Assembly: GCF_000508165.1 (NCBI RefSeq)
Contig: NZ_AYOZ01000001.1
Location: forward strand, 1 to 64,000
From: Marinomonas profundimaris
GTDB lineage: Bacteria; Pseudomonadota; Gammaproteobacteria; Pseudomonadales; Marinomonadaceae
Direction: 5' to 3'
DNA length: 64,000 bases
Shown: positions 41,302 to 50,513 of the stretch, piece after piece
How positions within the stretch are numbered: position 1 is the first letter of the stretch
How the letters are laid out: each line of letters opens with the position of its first letter
Position numbers and translations under genes: made by a program
The notes under the pieces: generated by a model
What the model was told of the DNA's origin: nothing
The model's input: the letters and a program-made list of their open reading frames with translations, nothing else
The model's database searches: none

Positions 41302-41327
41302 AGCCAGCCCAATTTGCTGGCTTTTTT
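41302..41327 (+). terminator. Terminator after cbiX
   Basis: Perfect AGCCAGC/GCTGGCT stem, 7-base loop, six T. It ends the cobalamin operon. Confidence 0.88.
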
Positions 41328-41392
41328 GTATCCGTTACGAATTTGCTATACGGTATAGCGCTTTATTTTTTTAAATTGGTAGTCTTACTCTT

Positions 41393-43462
41393 ATGTCTTT
41401 TTTTAGGGAAATCCTTACATTGAATAGGATATTCAAATCACTTTTTCTAGTGTTGTTTTTTTTCAGTGCGTTAGCGATTGTATTTTTAAAATCGGAATAC
41501 AATGTCGATAAAGTAGATCTACTGGACGTTAAAAGAGAGTTGGTGGAAGGCTTTCATGCGTCAGGAAGAGATATATTCTTTTCTGATGAAGAACATCTTG
41601 CATCGGTTGAGTGCAATATTGTGACAAACTACAAGAATGACATTTGTGGTTTGGTGTTTGTTTTACCTCAAAAGCAAGGTAAAGGTTTTCCCCTCGATCG
41701 CTATGATTCTTTGAACTTCAATATCGAAAGCCACTCAAGCAATGACGCTTACAATCATCGGATTCGAGTTTTTGTCAAAAATATTTTAGGGACAGAAACC
41801 GATGAATTAGAAGAAATAAAAGCCTTCAAATTCCATGCCGTACGCATTAAAAGCAACGGCGATATGGTCGTTCCATTGTCCCGATTCAAAGTAGAAACCT
41901 GGTGGGAAGATATGAACAACATACCGTTTAATCTTTCCTATGTGGATATGAGTTCGGTCGCGAGCATAGAGTTTTTCATCAACGACATGCCAATTTTAGA
42001 TGAAGGCCGTTACACGATCACCTTGTCTAAATTAGAGCTTGTCGGTCGTGTTGTTTCAGATGCGGTCTTGTACAAAGTCCTGCTGTATTCCTGGTTGTTA
42101 TTTTCTGTCTTTTCGATGGCTTTTTATTTTCTATTAAAGCTTGAAACGTTTAATAAAATGCGAGGTCAGGCTTACTACGATCCTGATTCTAATCTATTAA
42201 ATATGATTGGTTTTGAAGAAAAATATAAAAAAGTAGCCAACAAAAAAGCGACCTTTTATCGAGTACGAGTCATAAACTGGAACAGCTTAGTGCGCCATTT
42301 TGGCCTGTTAATGGCCAATTATTTACTAAAGCAAGTTGTCGTAAAAAACGCGGGACTAAATAAAAATTATTTTTCCATAACCGCTCGTTTAAATAACAAT
42401 GAACTGATCTTTGTTCGTTATGGTGGCCCTTTATCCATTGAGCAAGAAGAAATTTTTATTGGCGCCATGTTGTCTCCAATCAATGTTTCCGGCTTGGGCG
42501 AACTGCGACTGGATGTAAAGGTAGGCGTGAGTTTGGAAGAGAAGTCGCCTAAAGACAGTCAGTTTGTTTTAGACCGTACAGACATCTCGATTCAGTCCAT
42601 TCTTCGTAATAAAACTCGATTGCAATTTTACAGTCGGGAAGTAAGCCAGCAGGCTGAGCAAAAGACATTTTTAGAGAAGCAAATTAAACTGGCGTTAAAA
42701 AGAAGAGATTTTTATCTTTTGTATATGCCGATTTACAGTGCATCGGCGAATAAAATGATAGGGGTTGAGGCGTTACTACGATGCCGCTTACAAGGTCTAA
42801 AAGACATCTCTCCTGAAGTTTATATATCCATTGCAGAAGAAACGGGCTTGGTTCGAGACATTGATCTTATGGTGATTGATATGGCTCTCCGAGACTTTTC
42901 TCAATTCAACTTCCCTAGCGACTTTACGTTATCGATCAATTTGTCTTCAAAGGAATTGCTGGATACGTCGTTTGTTTCACACTTTAAACGAATGGTTAAT
43001 CGTGCGGAGTTTGACTTTAATCGTCTGTGTTTAGAAATTACCGAAACCTTCCTATTAGACATCGACACGGTCTGCGTTAAAACCATCGATGACTTTAGGG
43101 CAATGGGTTGTAAGGTATCGCTCGATGATTTCGGAACGGGTTATACCTCGTTCCAGCAATTGGTTAATTTTCCAGTCGATGAAATAAAAATAGACAGAGA
43201 CTTTATTGGTGGGATGAAAAACAATAAAGGTTATGATGCCATCGTGAATTCGTTAATATCCATTGCTGATGCTTATAACTACAAAGTGGTTGCAGAAGGT
43301 GTTGAAGACATTGAAACCTATGAATTATTAGTAAGCAAAGGGTGTGACTTTTTTCAGGGGTATTATTTTTCAAAACCCATTAAGTTGTCTGATATCTACT
43401 TAATGACGGAAAAAAGTATAACAGATCAATCGAAAGCGGATGGTGACATTCACCTTTTATAG
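41393..43462 (+). CDS. Membrane-bound c-di-GMP phosphodiesterase with degenerate GGDEF domain
   Basis: A 689-residue sensor. A membrane segment is near 15-35, then about 190 periplasmic residues, then a second segment near 228-250. A degenerate GGDEF domain follows: RYGGPLS stands where GGDEF should be, so no cyclase is expected. The EAL domain is complete: EALLR with Glu459, the NLSSKEL motif, LEITET, DDFGTGYTS (Asp578-579), KIDRDFI and VAEGVED. It should degrade c-di-GMP, with its periplasmic domain sensing an unknown signal. Ends at a bidirectional terminator. Confidence 0.9.
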   Translation: MSFFREILTLNRIFKSLFLVLFFFSALAIVFLKSEYNVDKVDLLDVKRELVEGFHASGRDIFFSDEEHLASVECNIVTNYKNDICGLVFVLPQKQGKGFPLDRYDSLNFNIESHSSNDAYNHRIRVFVKNILGTETDELEEIKAFKFHAVRIKSNGDMVVPLSRFKVETWWEDMNNIPFNLSYVDMSSVASIEFFINDMPILDEGRYTITLSKLELVGRVVSDAVLYKVLLYSWLLFSVFSMAFYFLLKLETFNKMRGQAYYDPDSNLLNMIGFEEKYKKVANKKATFYRVRVINWNSLVRHFGLLMANYLLKQVVVKNAGLNKNYFSITARLNNNELIFVRYGGPLSIEQEEIFIGAMLSPINVSGLGELRLDVKVGVSLEEKSPKDSQFVLDRTDISIQSILRNKTRLQFYSREVSQQAEQKTFLEKQIKLALKRRDFYLLYMPIYSASANKMIGVEALLRCRLQGLKDISPEVYISIAEETGLVRDIDLMVIDMALRDFSQFNFPSDFTLSINLSSKELLDTSFVSHFKRMVNRAEFDFNRLCLEITETFLLDIDTVCVKTIDDFRAMGCKVSLDDFGTGYTSFQQLVNFPVDEIKIDRDFIGGMKNNKGYDAIVNSLISIADAYNYKVVAEGVEDIETYELLVSKGCDFFQGYYFSKPIKLSDIYLMTEKSITDQSKADGDIHLL

Positions 43463-43512
43463 TGAAGACTGTCGATCTGATCGAGAGAGTCGCGGCCCAT
43501 TGTGTTAAACAA

Positions 43513-43547
43513 AAAAAAACCACGATCGATCATTCGATGTGGTTTTT
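43513..43547. terminator. Bidirectional terminator, EAL gene/polyamine genes
   Basis: AAAACCAC pairs with GTGGTTTT, and an inner ATCGA/TCGAT stem is offset by one bulge; A and T runs flank both ends. Confidence 0.82.
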
Positions 43548-43564
43548 ATATCGACTTTAACGTG

Positions 43565-44803
43565 TTAAAGCGTGAAAGGGCGGTCGCCGTCTTCGTCTTT
43601 AATACGAGTTGGCAGACCCATGTCGTTTAGCAAACCTAAGAAAGGTTTTGGATCAAGCTGCTCAACATTGCGCATTTCTTTTGCGTCCCAAGTGCCATTG
43701 GCAACCAGAATCGCGGCAGCAACAGGCGGCACACCAGCGGTATAAGAAATACCTTGGCTTCCCACTTCGTTGTACGCGTCTTTGTGATCCGCTACGTTGT
43801 AGATAAAGACTTCTTTCTCTTTGCCATCTTTGATGCCTTTCACCACATCGCCAATACACGTCTTGCCAGTGTAATCTGGTGCAAGGGAAGATGGGTCAGG
43901 CAGTACCGCTTTAACGACTTTCAAAGGAATAACTTCTAAGCCTTCCGCGGTTTTTACTGGCTGCTCAGAAAGCAAACCTAGGCTTTTTAGCACAGTGAAA
44001 ACATTGATGTAATGTTCGCCAAAGCCCATCCAGAAACGCACGTTTGGCACGTCTAGATTTTGAGAAATAGAATGAACTTCATCGTGGCCAGTCATATAAG
44101 CGGTTTGTTTACCAACGACTGGTAAGTCATCTGTTCGGCTCACTTCGAACATTTTATTTTCTTGCCACGCACGATTTTGCCAAGAGTAAACGCGACCGGT
44201 AAATTCACGGAAATTGATCTCTGGGTCAAAGTTGGTTGCGAAGTATTTACCGTGACTACCGGCATTGATGTCGATAATGTCGATGTCGCTGACAGTGTCG
44301 AAATAATCATTGTAAGCAAGTGCGGCGTACGCGTTTACGACACCTGGATCAAAACCTACGCCAAGAATAGCGGTCACGCCTTTGTCTTTACATAATTCGC
44401 GGCGTTTCCATTCGTAGTTTGCATACCAAGGTGGTGTTTCACAAATTTTTGCTGGGTCTTCGTGGATTGCCGTGTCGAGATAAGCCGCGCCAGTTTCTAT
44501 GCAGGCTTCTAATACAGACATGTTGATGAAGGCAGAACCTACGTTGATGACGATCTGAGATTCAGTATCGTTAATCAATTTGACCGTTGCAGCAACATCA
44601 AGTGCGTCAAGGGCGAATGCTTGAATGCGGCCCTCTACCTTCATGCTACCTTTGTCGAGTACACTGGATACAATATCGTCGCATTTCGTAACGCTGCGCG
44701 AAGCAATTGCGATATTGCCCAGTGTGTCATTGTGTTGGGCACATTTGTGGGCTACAACACGAGCCACGCCTCCGCCGCCAATAATAAGCACATTTTGTTT
44801 CAT
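43565..44803 (-). CDS. Carboxynorspermidine/carboxyspermidine dehydrogenase
   Basis: Saccharopine-dehydrogenase-type NADPH enzyme of 412 residues that joins aspartate semialdehyde with putrescine or 1,3-diaminopropane to carboxy(nor)spermidine. The N-terminal Rossmann motif is IIGGGGVARVVAHKCAQ, and the C-terminal part holds TAGVPPVAAAILVANG. The next gene on the same strand, nspC, encodes the following decarboxylase, and this pairing fixes the call over lysine metabolism. It is the second gene of the pair. Confidence 0.92.
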   Translation of the reverse strand: MKQNVLIIGGGGVARVVAHKCAQHNDTLGNIAIASRSVTKCDDIVSSVLDKGSMKVEGRIQAFALDALDVAATVKLINDTESQIVINVGSAFINMSVLEACIETGAAYLDTAIHEDPAKICETPPWYANYEWKRRELCKDKGVTAILGVGFDPGVVNAYAALAYNDYFDTVSDIDIIDINAGSHGKYFATNFDPEINFREFTGRVYSWQNRAWQENKMFEVSRTDDLPVVGKQTAYMTGHDEVHSISQNLDVPNVRFWMGFGEHYINVFTVLKSLGLLSEQPVKTAEGLEVIPLKVVKAVLPDPSSLAPDYTGKTCIGDVVKGIKDGKEKEVFIYNVADHKDAYNEVGSQGISYTAGVPPVAAAILVANGTWDAKEMRNVEQLDPKPFLGLLNDMGLPTRIKDEDGDRPFTL

Positions 44804-44843
44804 AGTAACGCTGTCTCCAAAGTTTTAGTCTAAGTCTAGGCAG

Positions 44844-45941
44844 TTAGGAAAGATTCTGCTCAAAATCGTTGTAATCAAATTCTCTGACAAGTTCGATGCT
44901 TCCATCTAATTGACGTATGGCAATGGACGGCATTTTCACACCGTTGAACCAGTTCTTTTTCACCATGGTGTAACCAGCGGCGTCTTGGAAAGACAACCGA
45001 TCACCCACTTGCAGTGTTTTTTCAAATTTAAATTCGCCGAAAATATCGCCCGCTAAGCAGGATTTTCCGCAAATCATGTATTCGTGTTCTCCATCGCAAG
45101 GGGCCATTTTAGCATTTTCACGATAGATCAGCAGGTCTAGCATGTGCGCTTCAATGGAACTGTCGACCACGGCTAAATTCTTGCCGTTAAACAAAGTGTC
45201 TAATACGGTGACTTCAAGTGTGGTGCTTTTGGTAATCGACGCTTCGCCAGGTTCTAAATAGACTTGAATGTCGTATTTTTCAGCAAAGGCTTTTAGGCGT
45301 TGGCAAAATTGATCGATAGGGTAGTTGTCACCTGTAAAATGAATCCCGCCACCAAGGCTGACCCAGCTTACTTGCTGAATCAAATGTCCGAAGCGTGCTT
45401 CGATAAGCGTTAACATTTCATCAAAGCGTTCGAAGTCGTCGTTCTCGCAGTTGTTGTGGAACATGAACCCTGAGATGTCGCCAATGACCGTTTCGATTTT
45501 TTCAGGATCCCATTCGCCAAGACGGCTAAAAGGCCTTGCTGGATCGGCAATCAAAAATTCAGACGTGCTGACTTGAGGGTTCACCCGCAAACCGCGAGTT
45601 TTGTTTTCACTGGCCGTTTTAAAGCGATTAAATTGACCGATGGAATTAAAAATAATTTTGTCGGAATGGGCCAAGACTTCGTCAATTTCATCGTCTGAAT
45701 ACGCCACGCTGTAGGCATGCGTTTCGCCTTGAAACTTGGTTTTGCCCAGTTTAACTTCGTATAAAGAAGAAGACGTGGTGCCATCCATGTACTCTTGCAT
45801 GAGGTCGAATACAGACCAGGTTGCAAAGCATTTAAGCGCCAATAAAGACTTGGCTCCGGACTGTTGGCGCACGTAAGCGATCTTCTCTAAATTCTTCAGA
45901 AGAGCGGCTTTATCAATGAGGTAATATGGAGTCTTGATCAT
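44844..45941 (-). CDS. nspC: Carboxynorspermidine/carboxyspermidine decarboxylase
   Basis: PLP-dependent decarboxylase of the alanine-racemase fold, producing norspermidine or spermidine. About 365 residues from the ATG at 45941 (begins MIKTPYYLID); an in-frame TTG upstream is rejected. Motifs: LLALKCFATWSVFDLMQ with the PLP Lys, WVSLGGGIHFTGDNYP, YLEPGEA and ICGKSCLAGDIF. It precedes the dehydrogenase with a 40-base gap. Together they form the alternative polyamine route that is used where SpeE/SpeD is absent; I cannot tell which triamine is made. Confidence 0.95.
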   Translation of the reverse strand: MIKTPYYLIDKAALLKNLEKIAYVRQQSGAKSLLALKCFATWSVFDLMQEYMDGTTSSSLYEVKLGKTKFQGETHAYSVAYSDDEIDEVLAHSDKIIFNSIGQFNRFKTASENKTRGLRVNPQVSTSEFLIADPARPFSRLGEWDPEKIETVIGDISGFMFHNNCENDDFERFDEMLTLIEARFGHLIQQVSWVSLGGGIHFTGDNYPIDQFCQRLKAFAEKYDIQVYLEPGEASITKSTTLEVTVLDTLFNGKNLAVVDSSIEAHMLDLLIYRENAKMAPCDGEHEYMICGKSCLAGDIFGEFKFEKTLQVGDRLSFQDAAGYTMVKKNWFNGVKMPSIAIRQLDGSIELVREFDYNDFEQNLS

Positions 45942-46261
45942 GGCAACCTGCCCGTTAGTCAAAACGGAGTATTCTAGTGCAAAGGCGGGTGTGTTTTCTA
46001 GCTTAAAATAGGTATTTAAATATCCTTCTTGACCATTTCGACAATTTTTACGCTTCCTTTTATTAACGTAGGATTTTTAGCGGCTTGGTTTGTCCTCCTC
46101 ATGGGGGATTCATTGGTGATTTCACATTTGCGTAAGAGAGAATAGGGTAACCTCTTGGCTAATTCTGCTCTATAATCCGCTACGATTGATTTTATTCGGC
46201 GTTTTAAGGTGCATACTTTCGCCATTAATAGATTTTTGAAGAGTATAAGGAACATCTTAGT
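45942..46261. other. Gap between nspC and the NnrU-family gene
   Basis: A 320-base non-coding stretch with a TATAAT near 46171-46176 that may serve the plus-strand NnrU gene; the spacing to a good -35 is poor. A minus-strand reading frame (46016-46255, 79 codons) has no recognisable features and is probably chance. Confidence 0.4.
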
Positions 46262-46849
46262 ATGTTGATTTTAGTAATAGGTTTGGTGATTTTCTTTTGT
46301 TTGCATTCCGTACGTTTGGTTGCGCCGCAATGGCGTGAATCCAGTATGAAAGAGCACGGAGAAATGCGTTGGAAAATGCGTTTTGGCTTGCTTACGTTGA
46401 TGTCGACGGCATTCATTGTTATGGGCTATATGCAAATGCGCGTTGAACCTATTTGGTTGTGGTTTCCACCGGTTTGGACGCGTCATTTAGCGGGTTTACT
46501 TGTGCTGGTAGCGCTGTTCTTTGTTGGTTCGGCGTTAGTCAAAAATTCCACCATGAAAAATAAAATGGGTTACCCAATGTTAATTGGGGTGAAAATTTGG
46601 GCATTTGCTCACTTAATCAGTAATGGCACCGTGGCCGATGTGATGATATTTGGCAGCTTTTTAGTGTGGTCTATTGTGAGCTTTGCTGTGTACCGTCGTC
46701 GTGATCGATTGGCAGGTGTGGTGTATGAGCAATCTGAAGATTCTAGCGTGCCGGCTAATTTAATCGCTTTCGTGTTTGCCATGATGTCTTGGTTCACGAT
46801 TGTTTTCTATTTGCATCAAGCGATTATCGGTGTTTCTCCACTGGTCTAA
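46262..46849 (+). CDS. NnrU-family membrane protein
   Basis: An inner-membrane protein of 195 residues with about six hydrophobic segments. The N-terminal LGLVIFFCLHSVRLV-like stretch, then WRFKMRF- and KNGYPMLIGVKIWAFAHLISNG-like motifs, fit the NnrU family, named from nitrite/nitric-oxide metabolism in alphaproteobacteria. Here no nitrogen-oxide genes are nearby, so the role is open. It ends at a strong terminator shared with a chemoreceptor on the other strand. Confidence 0.82.
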   Translation: MLILVIGLVIFFCLHSVRLVAPQWRESSMKEHGEMRWKMRFGLLTLMSTAFIVMGYMQMRVEPIWLWFPPVWTRHLAGLLVLVALFFVGSALVKNSTMKNKMGYPMLIGVKIWAFAHLISNGTVADVMIFGSFLVWSIVSFAVYRRRDRLAGVVYEQSEDSSVPANLIAFVFAMMSWFTIVFYLHQAIIGVSPLV

Positions 46850-46865
46850 TGGATGTTAAGCACAT

Positions 46866-46908
46866 AAAAAAAACGCCCTGTTAGAAATCTGACAGGGCGT
46901 TTTTTTTG
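46866..46908. terminator. Bidirectional terminator, NnrU gene/chemoreceptor
   Basis: CGCCCTGT pairs with ACAGGGCG, with A8 and T8 runs on both sides. It serves the convergent genes. Confidence 0.9.
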
Positions 46909-46922
46909 GATGAACCGAGTGA

Positions 46923-48833
46923 TTAGGTTCTAAAGTTGTTGATGTTTTTCGTTAAATCATCCGCTAATGACTTAAGTTCTTCCGCACGAGAGGCACTTTC
47001 AGCCGCAAGTGTAACCAGTTCAGTAGAACCTTGCTGAATGTCTGCTGTATTCTGATTCACTTCGGCGGTTACGCTGGTTTGTTCTTCCGTTGCGGTCGCA
47101 ATTTGCGCCGCACGATCATTGATCGTCGTGACAGATTGCTGAATCGTATCTAAGCTGATCTTCGCCTGATTCACGTCTTCTACGCTGTCATTCGCTCTGG
47201 TATGGCTAAGCTGGATTTTGACAACGGCGTCTTTGGTGATCTTCTGCAATGACTCAATCATTTTTTGAATTTCTTCAATTGAGCTATACGTGCGCTGAGA
47301 CAGCACTCGCACTTCATCGGCGACGACGGCAAAGCCTCGACCTTGTTCACCAGCGCGGGCTGCTTCTATCGCCGCGTTCAACGCAAGTAAGTTGGTTTGC
47401 TCGGCGATGGCTGAAATGGTCGTCAAGATCGTATTGATGCCATCGGCATTTTTACTTAAATCGTTTATTACGTCGGCAACGCCTTGGATATCAGCGGCCA
47501 AGGTGCGAATGCTTTCTTGGCTTTTAATGACTTGAGACTGACCAAGGTTGCTGGCGGCCACGGTTTCGTCTGCATTGATCGCTGTGTTGGTGGCGTTGGT
47601 AGCAATTTCTTGTGTTGCCTGCGCCATCTGATGGATCGCGGTCGCCACCATTGCGATATTGTGCTGCTGCTCTTCTAATTTAAGCGCACTGTTTTGTGAT
47701 GAATCATGAGCGGCGTTGGCTTGGCCTGATAAATCATGGCCGATCTCTTTAAGGTGCGAAATGGTACCGTGTAGCAAGGCCACAAACTGGTTGAAGTTAC
47801 CAACTAGAAGCGCGATTTCATCGTTAGACGTCGCGGTTAAGCGTTGGGTCAGATCGCCATCGCCTTTTGCTATTTGCGCCATGCTATCGGATACGCGGCG
47901 TAAATCTTTCAATAAGAAGCGCGTGACTTGAACCACGATTAAGATCGCAATGGAAAGCAGTACAAATACGGCGATGACAATGTTGGTACTGAGGTTAACG
48001 AGCGGCGCGTTTAATACCTGCTTGTCCATCATTAGACCGAGAACCCATGGGCTGCCTTTTATGTTACTGGCGTACATCAGGATGTCTTTGTCGTGCAATT
48101 TAAGCTCGGTAAATTGTGCTTGGTTGCGGATATCGGCGAAAAAACGTCCATTTAGGACAGGGGACAACTCCGACGCGTCTTTCAAAATACGTTTGGTATC
48201 TGGGTGCGCAATGATTTTTCCGTTGCCATCAAACAAGGTGCTGTAACCGTCACCTGCGACATTCATGGCAATGATGGTATCGATCATGCTGTCTAAGAAC
48301 ACCAAGCCACCAATTGCACCAATGAATCGACCATTGATGGTAATAGGCTCAACAAAGGTCATAGAGAGCTTTTTGGTGGACGACGAAATATAAGGTGCAG
48401 TGACATACGCTTTGTTTTTGGCTTTGGCGTCGATATACCAACCACGTTTTCTTGGGTCATAACCTGCGCTGTTGAGTGATGGATCGTGACGATACATCGC
48501 GCCATTTTCTAGGCCTAAGAATGTCATACCAAACTGCAAGCTGGCTTGCGCTTGTTGCAGGATATTTAAGATGTCTTTTTCACTGGCTTCTGGATTGGCT
48601 TTTAAAGACGCTTCAATTTTATCTCGTACGGCGTGCATGGTACTAATGCGATCATCGGACCAACTGCTGATGTACGTGGATATAGCGCTGGCTTGAGAGC
48701 GTGCTTCTGACTTTATGCGAGCATCGCTGTCGGTTTTAAACGCATAAAAAGACACACCACCAACCCCAATGGCAATAATAATGGCCACGATAATGGATTG
48801 GAGGGTGATCTTTGTCTGTAACGAAAAGTGCAT
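46923..48833 (-). CDS. Methyl-accepting chemotaxis protein (dCache, HAMP)
   Basis: A 636-residue chemoreceptor. A membrane segment at about 12-32 precedes a large periplasmic dCache-type domain (about 35-278; [20 protein letters not shown] is the typical mid-domain stretch). A second segment at about 283-308 leads to HAMP and the cytoplasmic signalling domain, with its tip [20 protein letters not shown] near 468-500. The C-terminus lacks the NWETF pentapeptide. It is divergent from yegD. The ligand is unknown; the dCache shape suits amino acids or organic acids. Confidence 0.95.
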   Translation of the reverse strand: MHFSLQTKITLQSIIVAIIIAIGVGGVSFYAFKTDSDARIKSEARSQASAISTYISSWSDDRISTMHAVRDKIEASLKANPEASEKDILNILQQAQASLQFGMTFLGLENGAMYRHDPSLNSAGYDPRKRGWYIDAKAKNKAYVTAPYISSSTKKLSMTFVEPITINGRFIGAIGGLVFLDSMIDTIIAMNVAGDGYSTLFDGNGKIIAHPDTKRILKDASELSPVLNGRFFADIRNQAQFTELKLHDKDILMYASNIKGSPWVLGLMMDKQVLNAPLVNLSTNIVIAVFVLLSIAILIVVQVTRFLLKDLRRVSDSMAQIAKGDGDLTQRLTATSNDEIALLVGNFNQFVALLHGTISHLKEIGHDLSGQANAAHDSSQNSALKLEEQQHNIAMVATAIHQMAQATQEIATNATNTAINADETVAASNLGQSQVIKSQESIRTLAADIQGVADVINDLSKNADGINTILTTISAIAEQTNLLALNAAIEAARAGEQGRGFAVVADEVRVLSQRTYSSIEEIQKMIESLQKITKDAVVKIQLSHTRANDSVEDVNQAKISLDTIQQSVTTINDRAAQIATATEEQTSVTAEVNQNTADIQQGSTELVTLAAESASRAEELKSLADDLTKNINNFRT

Positions 48834-49025
48834 CCGTTTTCTCCTTCGTATTCTGAAAAGTGCAATTCTACTGAGTGTGTTTGACTGGTCTGTATTTTCG
48901 CGGCGATTTTGTACTATTTAGCGTTCACTTTCTATTAGTTTTTCGACATCGGATAGTTTTGATACTTTTTAGGCTTTCTGTTATCGTCCGCGACCCTTTT
49001 ACGAGCGATGACAGGTAAGAAATAG

Positions 49026-50390
49026 ATGATTTGTGGATTTGATTACGGAACATCCAATTGTGCATTAGGCATCGTGCAAGATTCGGCTGTGAATTTGGTC
49101 GCGTTAGAAGGAAACCATACGTTTTTACCTTCCACTTTATACGCCTTAGATCGCGATTTGATTACGGAAGCCGTTGGCAGAAACATTCAAAGCATTCAGT
49201 CTCGCCAAGCCTTTGCTGAACTTCGTCAAAATGCATTAGCACGCGCCAAACGCGCGCGTTATGAAGAAGACATCGCAGACGATGACCAAACCTTGTTTTT
49301 TGGTCGAGCGGCATTTGAGGAATATTTTCAATGGCCTGAAGAAGGCTACTTCGTAAAATCGCCTAAATCTTTTCTAGGCGGCGCAGGGTTACGCGCAGAG
49401 CATATCCATTTTTTTGAAGACGTCGTTACTGTCATGATGCAAAACATCAAGCAGCGAGCGGAAAAAACCTTAGGCGCAGAGATTACTCACACTGTAATTG
49501 GTCGCCCGGTGAACTTTCAAGGCATCGATGCAGAAGTCAGTAACCGCCAAGCTTTAGATATTCTAACCACCGCCGGTAAACGTGCGGGCTTTAAAGAAAT
49601 CGAATTCCTTTATGAACCGATCGCGGCGGGTTTGGATTTTGAAGTGGCAATGACCGAAAATAAAACGGTGTTGGTTGTCGATATTGGTGGTGGTACAACA
49701 GACTGTGCCATGGTTCGCATGGGGCCAGATTATGTGAAAAAGGACGATCGTCGTAACGATTTTTTAGCGCATACCGGTGAACGAATTGGTGGTAACGACT
49801 TAGACATTCAAATCGCAGGTAAACATTTAATGCCACTATTTGGTATGGACTCGCTGTTGAAAACAGGCCTGCCAATGCCAACACAAATGTATTGGAATGC
49901 CATTACCACAAACGATGTGTCGGCTATTGCCACGTTCAATAGTTTAGAAACTAAGAATCACATCCACCAAATGCGCTTGGATGCGGCCGAACCGAAATTG
50001 ATTGAGCGTTTTTTGCGGATGCGAGAAGAAAAGCACAATTATCATATAGTGCGCAGCGCAGAAGAGGCCAAAATTGGTTTGTCTGATGCTTTGCAATATT
50101 CAGCGTCATTGGAATACATCGAAGCAGGGTTAGGAGCCACTATCACGCGTGATGAGTTGACTAAATCCATTGCTTCGCCATTAGAAAAAATGTTGAACCT
50201 AATGGAAAGCGCGATCAAGCAAGCAGGCGAAAAACCAGACTTAATCTATATGACAGGTGGTTCAGCGAAATCGCCAGTGATTCGCGATGCAATTCAACGA
50301 CGCATCGGCGATGTCCCTGTGTTGGATGGCGATCACTTTGGCAGCGTCGCGGCAGGGTTGACCGTGTGGTCTGAACGTATTTTTAGATGA
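49026..50390 (+). CDS. yegD: YegD-type Hsp70-family chaperone-like protein
   Basis: An actin-fold ATPase of 454 residues resembling E. coli YegD, with only the nucleotide-binding domain of Hsp70 and no classical substrate domain. Motifs: phosphate 1 in GFDYGTSNCALGI, VVDIGGGTTDCAMVR, adenosine motif YMTGGSAKSPVIRD. Function unknown. It stands alone between two chemoreceptor genes that are both on the opposite strand, and ends at a strong terminator. Confidence 0.92.
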   Translation: MICGFDYGTSNCALGIVQDSAVNLVALEGNHTFLPSTLYALDRDLITEAVGRNIQSIQSRQAFAELRQNALARAKRARYEEDIADDDQTLFFGRAAFEEYFQWPEEGYFVKSPKSFLGGAGLRAEHIHFFEDVVTVMMQNIKQRAEKTLGAEITHTVIGRPVNFQGIDAEVSNRQALDILTTAGKRAGFKEIEFLYEPIAAGLDFEVAMTENKTVLVVDIGGGTTDCAMVRMGPDYVKKDDRRNDFLAHTGERIGGNDLDIQIAGKHLMPLFGMDSLLKTGLPMPTQMYWNAITTNDVSAIATFNSLETKNHIHQMRLDAAEPKLIERFLRMREEKHNYHIVRSAEEAKIGLSDALQYSASLEYIEAGLGATITRDELTKSIASPLEKMLNLMESAIKQAGEKPDLIYMTGGSAKSPVIRDAIQRRIGDVPVLDGDHFGSVAAGLTVWSERIFR

Positions 50391-50445
50391 TTCTGTATTT
50401 TAGATAAGCCTATTTGAGCACGTTTCATAAGAAGGCCCGCAATAT

Positions 50446-50482
50446 AAAAAAGCGAGTCGACCTAGGTCAACTCGCTTTTTTT
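50446..50482. terminator. Bidirectional terminator, yegD/second chemoreceptor
   Basis: GCGAGT pairs with ACTCGC, and inner GACC/GGTC extends it; A6 and T7 flank the stem. Confidence 0.88.
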
Positions 50483-50513
50483 GTGCTCGAAAGCCCCTTT
50501 CATATAAAGGTAA

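Noticed and set aside
46016..46255. Minus-strand 79-codon frame in the nspC/NnrU gap
   Set aside because: No ribosome site worth noting, no hydrophobic or motif pattern, and it covers the likely NnrU promoter.
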